The notes: a model not told the origin generated them from the letters alone. Shown: positions 1 through 6,363, counted from the stretch's first letter. The stretch: 6,458 nt of DNA from Clostridia bacterium (GCA_029052615.1 JAIDIR010000106.1:1-6458); one strand, 5' to 3'. Made by a program: numbers and translations.

Positions 1-134
1 GTTACCGCCACGCCCATTCCAAGCGCCGACTTGGTCTTTTTGGAAACGCCGAGGAAGGGGCAGATGCCGTAAGTCTTTACGGTTATAAAGTTATTGGTCA
101 GCACCGCCGACAGAACTAACAGTACGAAATTCAT
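1..134 (-). CDS. rnfA: RnfA, ion-translocating electron transport complex subunit A (N-terminal part, cut by window edge)
   Basis: The reading frame from the ATG at 134 runs off the left edge after 44 complete codons. RnfA is an integral membrane subunit of the Rnf ferredoxin:NAD+ oxidoreductase. It pairs with RnfE as an inverted homologue, and the pair holds an iron-sulfur centre in the membrane. Visible features are a hydrophobic first helix with the N-N-F segment at residues 14-16, then the hallmark Y-G-I-C-P-F-L-G-V-S stretch at 22-31 containing the conserved Cys25, then the start of a second helix (G-M-G). The start is fixed by a perfect GGAGGT six bases upstream. The ATG overlaps the rnfE stop codon in an ATGA, so translation is probably coupled. 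NqrE of the Na+-NQR complex is the closest relative, but the rnfCDGE context settles the call. Confidence 0.93.
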   Translation of the reverse strand, partial: MNFVLLVLSAVLTNNFITVKTYGICPFLGVSKKTKSALGMGVAV

Positions 135-817
135 GCGTTCACCTCCGTAACGTCGCCGTTGTTTGCGGCGGCTCTGCTGTCAAGCAGGTTTTCTCTTGCA
201 ATCTTGTTTGCCTTAACGCGCCTCGAACGCTGGAATACGTCTATTATATAGGTGAACAGCGCAATGCTTAAACCGTATACTATAAACGCGCCCGCGGGGG
301 AGGAGAACATCGCTATTTTAAAGCTCATTATCTTCAGTCCGAAAAGCGAACCGCTTCCTAAGAACTCGCACACGATACCCATTACGGTAAGCGCAATGGT
401 AAAGCCAAGACCGTTTGCTATGCCGTCCAGCGCGCTTTCAACAACCGTGTGCTTGTTTGCAAACGCTTCGGCTCTTCCAAGCACTATGCAGTTAACGACT
501 ATCAGCGCAAGGAAGGTTCCCAAACTGTCGTATAGCGACGGCAGGAATTTTTCCAGCACCATCTGAACGAGGGTAACGAGCGTTGCTATAATTACTATAT
601 AGCAGGGGATACGCACCTGATTGGGAATAACCTTTCTCAGCGCGGATATTATCATATTGCTGAGCGTGAGTACAACCAGAACGCAAAGTCCCATGCCCGC
701 CGCGCTCATTGCCGAGCTCTTAATCATTGCAAGGGTGGGGCAGGTGCCCAGCACCAGCATAAAGGTGGGGTTTGAAAAGATAATGCCGTCTAAGGTGATT
801 TTCTTGTACTTATTCAT
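131..817 (-). CDS. rnfE: RnfE, ion-translocating electron transport complex subunit E
   Basis: This is a 228-residue polytopic membrane protein with about six hydrophobic segments, close to the usual family length. RnfE forms the inner membrane core of Rnf with RnfA, passing electrons across the membrane. Family marks are N-P at 16-17, L-G-T-C-P-T-L-A at 23-30 with conserved Cys26, I-P-N-Q-V-R-I-P at 64-71, and V-N-C-I-V-L-G-R-A-E-A-F-A at 108-120 with conserved Cys110. From the known structures of Rnf and Na+-NQR, these two cysteines should help ligate the intramembrane iron-sulfur cluster shared with RnfA. Residues 200-228 form a hydrophilic tail. The ATG at 817 follows an AAAGGAGGG site nine bases upstream that lies inside the end of rnfG, and one base separates it from the rnfG stop. 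Its last codons carry the rnfA ribosome binding site. NqrD is the nearest alternative, but context favours RnfE. Confidence 0.96.
   Translation of the reverse strand: MNKYKKITLDGIIFSNPTFMLVLGTCPTLAMIKSSAMSAAGMGLCVLVVLTLSNMIISALRKVIPNQVRIPCYIVIIATLVTLVQMVLEKFLPSLYDSLGTFLALIVVNCIVLGRAEAFANKHTVVESALDGIANGLGFTIALTVMGIVCEFLGSGSLFGLKIMSFKIAMFSSPAGAFIVYGLSIALFTYIIDVFQRSRRVKANKIARENLLDSRAAANNGDVTEVNA
135..146 (-). promoter_or_regulatory. Ribosome binding site of rnfA inside the end of rnfE
   Basis: Minus-strand GGAGGT (141-146) lies six bases before the rnfA ATG and is made from the last codons of rnfE. Together with the ATGA stop/start overlap it fixes the rnfA start and points to translational coupling. 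Confidence 0.85.
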
Positions 818-818
818 T

Positions 819-1796
819 TCAGTTGCCCTCCTTTGCCGCGCTTATTATCTTTTCGTAGTTAGCCAGCGCGAACGCCGCCGCGTTGTAACACAGTTCGTTC
901 GACCTTGTAGCGCCCGTATTGAGTTCGCCGCCCGCGTTGTTTAAATAGCCCTGAACGTCCGCAAGGCTCTTGCCCGTAAGGTCCTTTGCCGCCTGAGCCA
1001 TCTGGTTGCCGTAGCTTTCCGTACTTCCGTCAACGTAGCTGTACGCGGTTATCTTTTTCGTGCCGTCAACCTTTATCGTCAGAGTGAACGGCGTTGCGGG
1101 GGAGTTGGCTTCGGTTATTATCGTATAGGTAATCTCTTCGCCCGATACGGTCCAGTTCGTCTTTTTTTCGTCTATAAACGAGTTGTATTCGTAGCCTTCA
1201 AGCGGGTCTGTTATTTCGGCGCCGCTCGCATAAGCCTTTACGAATTCAACCGCACCGTTTACGCAGTTGCATATTGCGGTGAGGGAGTAGGAGGCTCCCG
1301 TGCCTATATATTCACTGCTCGTCTTGTCGCCGTAGGTGAATATCTTGCCGTCGGTATAGTCCTCGCTGAATAAGTCGTAAACGTCCGCGCCTATATTGCC
1401 TATAAGCTCCGCTGCATCCGCTACCGCATAGCGCAACACTTTGCCGATGCCCGTCACGGTTGTGCCCTGCATTTCAACGGCTATCCAGCACGTAATGTCG
1501 CCGCCGTATCCGCGGGAAGCCGCCTGAACCAGATAATCTTCTTTTTCTTCTATATACCACAGCTTCTGTATGGTTGCGCCGCTCACGCTCAAGTTTTTGC
1601 CGCTTAAATCCTGCTCAACCGAGGTTACCGTTTCTCCGCCGTAAACCGCGCCAATCTTGCGGTTGAAGCGTTCCTCGTCGGTCACCTCCAAAAAGCCCCA
1701 GGCAATCGCAAGCAATATGCCGCTGACGAGCAGTACGCTCAACAGAACGGCTATGCACTTAAAGGCGGTACTCTTAAAAAACTGCTTTACAGTCAT
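819..1796 (-). CDS. rnfG: RnfG, FMN-binding subunit of the Rnf complex, unusually long with two FMN_bind-like units
   Basis: This 325-residue subunit has one N-terminal membrane anchor (about residues 13-35) and an extracytoplasmic remainder. RnfG carries FMN covalently linked through a phosphoester to Thr or Ser in an [ST]GA[TS] motif, attached by the flavin transferase ApbE. Unit 1 (about 45-190) has the typical FMN_bind start with R-G-Y-G-G-D-I at 95-101 and ends in T-G-A-S at 166-169, followed by an amphipathic C-N-C-V-N-G-A-V-E-F-V segment. Unit 2 (about 200-320) lacks a clear G-Y-G-G but has a similar strand-rich body and ends in T-G-A-T-R-S-N at 294-300, followed by another helix. Single-domain RnfG proteins are around 190-210 residues, so this is an expansion, probably by domain duplication. 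The start at 1796 is preceded by AAAGGAGGG with one base between it and the rnfD stop. The RnfG call rests on position between rnfD and rnfE and on the motifs; which site is flavinylated is inference. Confidence 0.9.
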   Translation of the reverse strand: MTVKQFFKSTAFKCIAVLLSVLLVSGILLAIAWGFLEVTDEERFNRKIGAVYGGETVTSVEQDLSGKNLSVSGATIQKLWYIEEKEDYLVQAASRGYGGDITCWIAVEMQGTTVTGIGKVLRYAVADAAELIGNIGADVYDLFSEDYTDGKIFTYGDKTSSEYIGTGASYSLTAICNCVNGAVEFVKAYASGAEITDPLEGYEYNSFIDEKKTNWTVSGEEITYTIITEANSPATPFTLTIKVDGTKKITAYSYVDGSTESYGNQMAQAAKDLTGKSLADVQGYLNNAGGELNTGATRSNELCYNAAAFALANYEKIISAAKEGN

Positions 1797-1797
1797 C

Positions 1798-2847
1798 TTA
1801 TTTGCCCTCCTTTTGCTTCTTTACTTTCTTATAGCCGAAGGGCTTTCTTACGATGTAAGTATCAATGAGGGGTACGAGCAGGTTCATAATCATAATCGCA
1901 AAGGATACGACCTCTATCTTGGTCAGATATCTCAGAACCGCCGTAAGCACGCCCAGCGCTACGTAATAAACTAACTGTCCGTAAACGCCCTTGGGTGAGG
2001 TCACGTAGTCGGTAGCCATAAATATCGCCGCGAACATCAGACCGCCCGACATTGCAAAGTCGAGGAAGAGGTTGATTTCGAACGACTTGGAGCCGATAGC
2101 CGCAAGGCAGACCGAAAGGAAGCTTGCAATTACTATGAACAGTAAGGGCTGCCACCATTTAATGACCTTGCGCACGACTAAATATAAATATCCCACGATA
2201 AGCGCAAGCTTGCAGGTTTCGCCTATGCAGCCCGCAACGCCCGTGCCCAGGAACAGGTCGATAAGCGAAACGTAGCTTCCGGCGTTTGCTCCGCTGTCTG
2301 CGGAGGGAAGAAGCCCCGAAAGGTTGGTCGCGCCGGTAAAGATTATACTGCCGTTGCCGATAGGGCCTATCGCGCAGGCGGTGTACACGGTCATCGTGAA
2401 GCTTATAAACATAAATATTCTTCCCGTTGCCGCAGGGTTAACGAGGTTTTTGCCCGTGCCGCCGAACACCATCTTTACGATTGCTATCGAGAAGATTGCG
2501 CCGATAAGTACCTGATACCACTGTGCGGTGGGGGGAAGTATCAGCGCGAGGATAAGTCCCGTCACTACCGAGGTGTAGTCAAACTGTTTCCACCATTTCT
2601 TGCACACCTCGCCCGCGTGACTGCACTTGTCGGAAAAGCCCTTGTTCGCTATAAAGTAGTAAACGAACTCGGTTGCCACCGCCGCAAGTACGGAGGTTAT
2701 CTCCAGCACGAACGCGTTGAGCCTGAAATACACTATCGCCATAACCGCCGCCGGAATAAGCGCGATTATAACGTCAAGCATAATGCCCTTGGTCGTCCGT
2801 TTGGATTTAACGTGAGGAGGAGTGGATATTACTACGCTATTATCCAT
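1798..2847 (-). CDS. rnfD: RnfD, ion-translocating electron transport complex subunit D
   Basis: This is a 349-residue polytopic membrane protein with roughly nine hydrophobic segments, the expected size for RnfD. RnfD is the NqrB homologue. It carries a covalently bound FMN and takes part in coupling electron flow to ion transport. Visible marks are V-V-T-G-L-I-L-A-L-I-L-P-P at 94-106, the family signature G-G-T-G-K-N-L-V-N-P-A-A-T-G-R at 129-143, the flavinylation motif T-G-A-T at 171-174 (expected acceptor Thr174), and M-S-G-G-L-M-F-A-A-I-F-M-A-T-D-Y-V-T-S-P at 266-285 or so. The N-terminus (1-20) is hydrophilic with a P-P-H segment typical of the family, and the C-terminus is a Lys-rich tail. 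The ATG at 2847 lies inside the end of rnfC, overlapping it by 8 bp, with AGGAGA six bases upstream. An odd point is a pair of cysteines (75 and 82) in the hydrophilic loop after the second membrane segment. Confidence 0.96.
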   Translation of the reverse strand: MDNSVVISTPPHVKSKRTTKGIMLDVIIALIPAAVMAIVYFRLNAFVLEITSVLAAVATEFVYYFIANKGFSDKCSHAGEVCKKWWKQFDYTSVVTGLILALILPPTAQWYQVLIGAIFSIAIVKMVFGGTGKNLVNPAATGRIFMFISFTMTVYTACAIGPIGNGSIIFTGATNLSGLLPSADSGANAGSYVSLIDLFLGTGVAGCIGETCKLALIVGYLYLVVRKVIKWWQPLLFIVIASFLSVCLAAIGSKSFEINLFLDFAMSGGLMFAAIFMATDYVTSPKGVYGQLVYYVALGVLTAVLRYLTKIEVVSFAIMIMNLLVPLIDTYIVRKPFGYKKVKKQKEGK

Positions 2848-4264
2848 TTTTGGTCTCCTTTTCGTTTTTTTCTGTATCTTTGGGTTTCTCTGCTTTGCCG
2901 TCCTCGGTTAAGGGAACGGTAGGCGCCGAGCTGCCCTTCTGGTCGACGGGCTTGACCGCAGGCGCGGGTACGCCCTTGTTGCGCATATAAGCCTTGGTCT
3001 TTCTTATCGCCTGAATAAGGGGGCGTTTTGCGGGACAGGTGTATTCGCACGCGCCGCACTCTATGCACGCAAGCGTATTGCCAAGCTTTGCCGCCGCCTC
3101 AAAGTTGCCCGCCGCCGAATAGAACGCCGTCTGCATGGGCATCAGGTGCATGGGGCAGACGTCCGCGCACATTCCGCAGTTGAGGCAGGGGGTAGGCTCC
3201 TCGGCAGCCGCTTCCTTTTTGTTCAAAAGAAGCACGCCCGAAGTCGTCTTGTGCGTATATACGTCGTAAGTTGCAAGCGCAAGTCCCGTCATGGGTCCGC
3301 CCTGAATAACTTTACGGGGCGGTTCGCTTTCGCCGCCGCAGTAGTCGACTATTGACTTTACGGGGGTGCCGACCTTTACCCAAAGATTCTTGGGCTGTTT
3401 AACGGCCCCGCCCGAAACGGTTAAAATTCTCTCGTAAAGGGGCTTGCCCTTTTCAACCGCCTCGCACACGGCAAACGCCGTTGCAACGTTCTGCACTACC
3501 ACGCCGCTGTCCGCAGGCAGCTTGCCTATTCCGACCTTTCTGCCCGTGGTTACGTATATAAGGTGCTTTTCGCTTCCCATAGGGTACTGCTTTTTAAGTA
3601 TAACGGGCTGAATATCGTCGTACTTTTCAAACGCCGCAATGCAGTCGGGCTTGTTTGCCTCTATGCCGATTATAATCTTGTCCACGCTCAACGCCTTGGC
3701 AATAAGCCGCGCGCCGCGCGCAATCTCGTCGGTGTTTTCAAGCATAAGCCTGTGGTCGCAGGTGAGGTAGGGCTCGCACTCCGCGCCGTTCAAAATCAGC
3801 GTGTCGACGGGCGTTCTGGGCGCAACCTTAACCGCCGAGGGGAAGCCCGCGCCGCCCAAGCCTACTATGCCGCAGTCCTTAATGCGCTGTTTAATTGCCT
3901 CCGCGTCGGGGTCGGTTAAAGGGGGAAGATAGGCTTTTTCGCCGCTTCCGTCGCCCTTTATAACGACGTAGGTCTCCGTGCCGCCGTTCGCACCCGTGAG
4001 GGGCTTTATATCCACGACCTCGCCCGCAATGCTTGCGAACACGTCCGAAGATATGGCGCCGTCGGCTTTGGCTATCAGCTCGCCCTCTTTGACCTTCTTT
4101 CCCTTTTCAACGCAGACCGCCGCAGGTTTGCCCAGCGACTGCGAAAGGGAGATATAAACTTCCTCCGGCGCAGGCATAATTTCCGTAGCCATTCCGCACG
4201 CAAGCGACTTTTTGTCGTGTACGTGTATGCCGGCGAAGAAAGCTTTTCCTCTTATAGCTCTCAA
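2840..4264 (-). CDS. rnfC: RnfC, NAD(H)-interacting flavin and iron-sulfur subunit of the Rnf complex; TTG start
   Basis: This peripheral cytoplasmic subunit exchanges electrons with NAD(H) and is related to NuoF. In the 474-residue reading, an F-A-G-I-H-V start (10-15) corresponds to the family's GGIHP segment. A lipoyl-like, Gly-rich region follows (about 45-85). Then come the G-L-G-G-A-G-F-P-S-A-V-K nucleotide/FMN motif (135-146), N-G-A-E-C-E-P-Y-L-T-C-D-H (159-171), and two CxxCxxCxxxC-P clusters for [4Fe-4S] centres at Cys360/363/366/370 and Cys400/403/406/410. Residues from about 432 to the end are a charged, Pro/Lys/Glu-rich tail. The frame is open back to a TTG at 4279, but that codon belongs to the ribosome binding site. 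The TTG at 4264 has AGGAGGG five bases upstream and sits one base after the stop of the preceding gene, matching the spacing elsewhere in the operon, so it is chosen here. No in-frame ATG lies near the start. Confidence 0.95.
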   Translation of the reverse strand: MRAIRGKAFFAGIHVHDKKSLACGMATEIMPAPEEVYISLSQSLGKPAAVCVEKGKKVKEGELIAKADGAISSDVFASIAGEVVDIKPLTGANGGTETYVVIKGDGSGEKAYLPPLTDPDAEAIKQRIKDCGIVGLGGAGFPSAVKVAPRTPVDTLILNGAECEPYLTCDHRLMLENTDEIARGARLIAKALSVDKIIIGIEANKPDCIAAFEKYDDIQPVILKKQYPMGSEKHLIYVTTGRKVGIGKLPADSGVVVQNVATAFAVCEAVEKGKPLYERILTVSGGAVKQPKNLWVKVGTPVKSIVDYCGGESEPPRKVIQGGPMTGLALATYDVYTHKTTSGVLLLNKKEAAAEEPTPCLNCGMCADVCPMHLMPMQTAFYSAAGNFEAAAKLGNTLACIECGACEYTCPAKRPLIQAIRKTKAYMRNKGVPAPAVKPVDQKGSSAPTVPLTEDGKAEKPKDTEKNEKETKNG

Positions 4265-4276
4265 TTTATCCCTCCT
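4265..4276 (-). promoter_or_regulatory. Ribosome binding site deciding the rnfC start
   Basis: On the minus strand AGGAGGG (4270-4276) is followed by ATAAA and then the TTG at 4264. The site overlaps the final Glu-Gly codons and TAA stop of the upstream membrane-protein gene. Its position rules out the TTG at 4279 as the true start and suggests that terminating ribosomes re-initiate on rnfC. Confidence 0.85.
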
Positions 4277-4832
4277 CAATATTTTTTTGATGATTATTAT
4301 TCGTTAAGCCCGTGACGCGCAAAAAAACTTTGGTCGGCACGCGCTTTACTATCAAGGTTACCGCCGCGCCTATAAACGCGCCGGAAAGCACTCCCAAAAG
4401 TATAAGATAGGGTGCGTAATAAAATGCAAGCGGCGTTGACGATAAAAGCACGAACACCGCGTTCTGCGTAAAGTTGTGAAAAGCCGCGGCAACCACGCTT
4501 ACGCATATAAGCGAAATTTTCGGGTGGACGCAATATATAAGCACCGAGCTGACCGCCATTGAAACCACGCCGCCCGTAAAGCTGTACAGCACGGCGGAAA
4601 GGTTGCCCGCAAACACCGCGCCTAAGATCGTGCGCACTCCGACTATAATAAACGCTTCCAGCGGTGAAAACATAACGAGCGCGATAAACGAAAAGGCGTT
4701 TGCAAGCCCCAGCTTCGCCCCCGGTATAAGCAGAGGGGGAAACAGGTTTTCTATTAAAAAAGTTATCAGGCTAAGCGCCGTCAATACGCCCAGCACCGCC
4801 AGTTTCTTTGCCGTAAAGCGTTTTTCACCCAT
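4266..4832 (-). CDS. Gx transporter / heptaprenyl diphosphate synthase component I-like (Hpre_diP_synt_I) membrane protein
   Basis: This 188-residue hydrophobic protein has about five or six membrane segments. It matches the family named Hpre_diP_synt_I or Gx transporter: I-P-G-A-K-L-G-L-A-N at 36-45, V-G-V-R-T-I-L-G at 64-71, L-Y-S-F-T-G-G at 82-88, and F-H-N-F-T-Q at 118-123. The enzymatic name is an old label. The fold resembles substrate-binding membrane subunits of ECF-type transporters, and its real substrate is not known to me. It is the first gene of the Rnf operon, and relatives often sit next to rnf and ApbE genes, so a link to flavin or quinone supply for Rnf is plausible but unproven. 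The ATG at 4832 is the first start after an in-frame stop just upstream and has no good ribosome binding site, fitting a near-leaderless message. Its last codons contain the rnfC ribosome binding site. Residues 177-188 are a hydrophilic tail. Confidence 0.87.
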   Translation of the reverse strand: MGEKRFTAKKLAVLGVLTALSLITFLIENLFPPLLIPGAKLGLANAFSFIALVMFSPLEAFIIVGVRTILGAVFAGNLSAVLYSFTGGVVSMAVSSVLIYCVHPKISLICVSVVAAAFHNFTQNAVFVLLSSTPLAFYYAPYLILLGVLSGAFIGAAVTLIVKRVPTKVFLRVTGLTNNNHQKNIEEG

Positions 4833-4841
4833 ATATACTCA

Positions 4842-4870
4842 ATTATATACTATATTTCTTAAATAGTAAA
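4842..4870 (-). promoter_or_regulatory. Sigma-A-type promoter of the membrane protein-rnfCDGEA operon, placed for a near-leaderless mRNA
   Basis: Read on the minus strand, TTTACT (4865-4870) is separated by exactly 17 bases from TATAAT (4842-4847), a perfect -10 box. Transcription would begin about seven bases further on, near 4834-4836, only a few bases before the ATG at 4832. This would explain why the first gene is the only one in the operon without a clear ribosome binding site. The region is A/T-rich and chance -10 matches are easy, so the assignment is good but not certain. Confidence 0.65.
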
Positions 4871-4926
4871 TAGGCGCGCGCGAAATTTAGTTGAAAAATA
4901 TTATTGATTTGCGGCCTTTGCGCGTA

Positions 4927-4955
4927 TTGACAAAAACGGCTTGAAATATTATAAT
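4927..4955 (+). promoter_or_regulatory. Perfect consensus sigma-A promoter of the aminopeptidase gene
   Basis: TTGACA (4927-4932), a 17-base spacer and TATAAT (4950-4955) match the vegetative sigma factor consensus at all twelve positions. The start of transcription should be near 4962, giving an untranslated leader of about 28 bases that contains the AAGGAGA ribosome binding site at 4974-4980. This predicts strong, constitutive expression. No operator-like repeat overlaps it. Confidence 0.88.
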
Positions 4956-4989
4956 ACCGTGTGGAAAAATAAAAAGGAGACTACGGTTA

Positions 4990-6351
4990 ATGGAATACGA
5001 ATACAAGCGCAGGAATTGTTATAAGGAGGCGGACGAAAAGGAGCTTAAAGCCATATTCGCCTATGCGGAGGGATACAAGGATTTCCTGTACACATCCAAG
5101 ACCGAGCGCGGCGCAACGGCTACCGCAAAAAAGCTGTGCGAGGCTAAGGGCTACAAGCCTTACACGTTCGGCGACAAGATAAAGGCGGGCGACAAGCTCT
5201 ATTTTGTAAACCGCGATAAAAACATATTCATTATCAGGGTGGGCACCAACGACGTTGCAAAGTACGGCGTAAAGATTATGGCGGCGCACGTCGACAGCCC
5301 CCGTCTTGACTTAAAGCCCAATCCTCTGTTCGAGGACGGCGGAATGGCGTTTTTAAAGACGCATTATTACGGCGGCATCAAAAAGTACCAGTGGCCTACA
5401 ATTCCCCTTGCGCTGCACGGCGTGGCAATGCTGCCCGGCGGCAAGCGCGTGGACGTGTGCATAGGCGAGGACGAGGGGGACCCTATTTTCTATATATCCG
5501 ACCTTTTGCCCCACCTTGCGCAGGACCAGAGCAGCAAGCCCCTCGGCAGTGCAATCAACGCCGAAAACCTTAACGCGGTGCTCGCTTCCATTCCCGACGG
5601 CGACGAGGACGCGGGAGTTAAGAGCGCGGCTTTAAAGCTTCTGCACGATAAATACGGCATAACCGAAGTCGATTTCCAGACCAGCGAGCTGTGCTTCGTT
5701 CCCGCAGGCAAGCCCCGCGACGTGGGACTTGACCGCGCGCTTATATCGGGCTACGGTCACGACGACAAGGTGTGCGCCTATCCCGAAATGACCGCGCTTT
5801 TCGACTGCAATTCCAACGATACGATAATCGCCGTTTTCGCAGATAAGGAGGAGACGGGAAGCTACGGCGTTACGGGTATGCAGTCGCGAGTTATTCTCGA
5901 TTTAATCGAGTGCGTTTCCCGCGCGCTGGGCGCCGACCCCGTGATTGTAAGATACAATTCAAAGTGCGTTTCCGCCGACGTCACCGCGGCTTTCGACCCC
6001 GCATATTCCGACGTTTACGAAAAGCGCAACGCCTCGTATATCCACTGCGGCGCGTCGCTCACCAAGTACCACGGTTCGCGCGGCAAGAACTCCACTAACG
6101 ACGCTTCCGCCGAAATGGTGGCGTATCTTCGCGACGCCTTCGACAAGGCGGGCGTTATCTGGCAGACGGGCGAGCTTGGCAAAATCGATATAGGCGGAGG
6201 CGGCACCGTTGCAATGTACATTGCAAACCTCGGTATAGACACCTGCGATATGGGCGTTCCCGTGCTTTCCATGCACGCGCCCTACGAGGTCGTTTCCAAG
6301 GCCGACCTGTACTCTATGCACAAGGCAATGATTGCTTTCTGCGAGGCATAA
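4990..6351 (+). CDS. M18-family zinc aminopeptidase (clostridial type)
   Basis: This 453-residue protein of family-typical length is a cytoplasmic metalloenzyme that removes N-terminal residues from peptides; M18 enzymes often favour acidic or hydrophobic residues, but specificity cannot be read here. Visible catalytic marks are A-A-H-V-D-S-P-R at 98-105 (zinc ligand His100), G-H-D-D-K at 256-260 (probable bridging Asp258), D-K-E-E-T-G-S-Y-G at 285-293 (catalytic Glu287 and ligand Glu288), S-A-D-V at 328-331 (Asp330), and L-S-M-H-A-P-Y-E at 426-433 (His429). Asp102 after His100 fits the usual HxD pattern. The His found before the paired Glu in many M18 enzymes is Lys286 here. The ATG at 4990 follows AAGGAGA by nine bases. 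The gene is divergent from the Rnf operon, has its own promoter and terminator, and is probably monocistronic. Ligand assignments come from recalled family motifs. Confidence 0.93.
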   Translation: MEYEYKRRNCYKEADEKELKAIFAYAEGYKDFLYTSKTERGATATAKKLCEAKGYKPYTFGDKIKAGDKLYFVNRDKNIFIIRVGTNDVAKYGVKIMAAHVDSPRLDLKPNPLFEDGGMAFLKTHYYGGIKKYQWPTIPLALHGVAMLPGGKRVDVCIGEDEGDPIFYISDLLPHLAQDQSSKPLGSAINAENLNAVLASIPDGDEDAGVKSAALKLLHDKYGITEVDFQTSELCFVPAGKPRDVGLDRALISGYGHDDKVCAYPEMTALFDCNSNDTIIAVFADKEETGSYGVTGMQSRVILDLIECVSRALGADPVIVRYNSKCVSADVTAAFDPAYSDVYEKRNASYIHCGASLTKYHGSRGKNSTNDASAEMVAYLRDAFDKAGVIWQTGELGKIDIGGGGTVAMYIANLGIDTCDMGVPVLSMHAPYEVVSKADLYSMHKAMIAFCEA

Positions 6352-6363
6352 AATTAAAATAAT

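Noticed and set aside
252..566. Open frame of 104 codons on the plus strand
   Set aside because: It is antisense to rnfE with no ribosome binding site or family marks, and rnfE is intact across it.
1572..1583. An S-G-A-T tetrapeptide at RnfG residues 72-75
   Set aside because: It matches the flavinylation tetrapeptide but lies before the G-Y-G-G segment of the first unit and not after the strand region, and lacks the following helix seen at the other two motifs, so it is probably chance.
1862..2158. Open frame of 98 codons on the minus strand
   Set aside because: It overlaps rnfD out of frame, with a composition rich in Arg, Gly and Cys that is typical of a shifted reading of a membrane-protein gene.
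3563..3919. Open frame of 118 codons on the plus strand
   Set aside because: It is fully antisense to rnfC, whose motifs are intact in the other frame, and it has no recognisable protein features.
4265..4279. TTG at 4279 as rnfC start
   Set aside because: That codon overlaps the Shine-Dalgarno sequence of the TTG at 4264 and would add residues encoded by the ribosome binding site itself.
4849..4854. TATAGT as an alternative -10 box for the Rnf operon promoter
   Set aside because: The hexamer 17 bases upstream is GCGCCT, which is unlike a -35 box; the TATAAT at 4842-4847 has a better partner.
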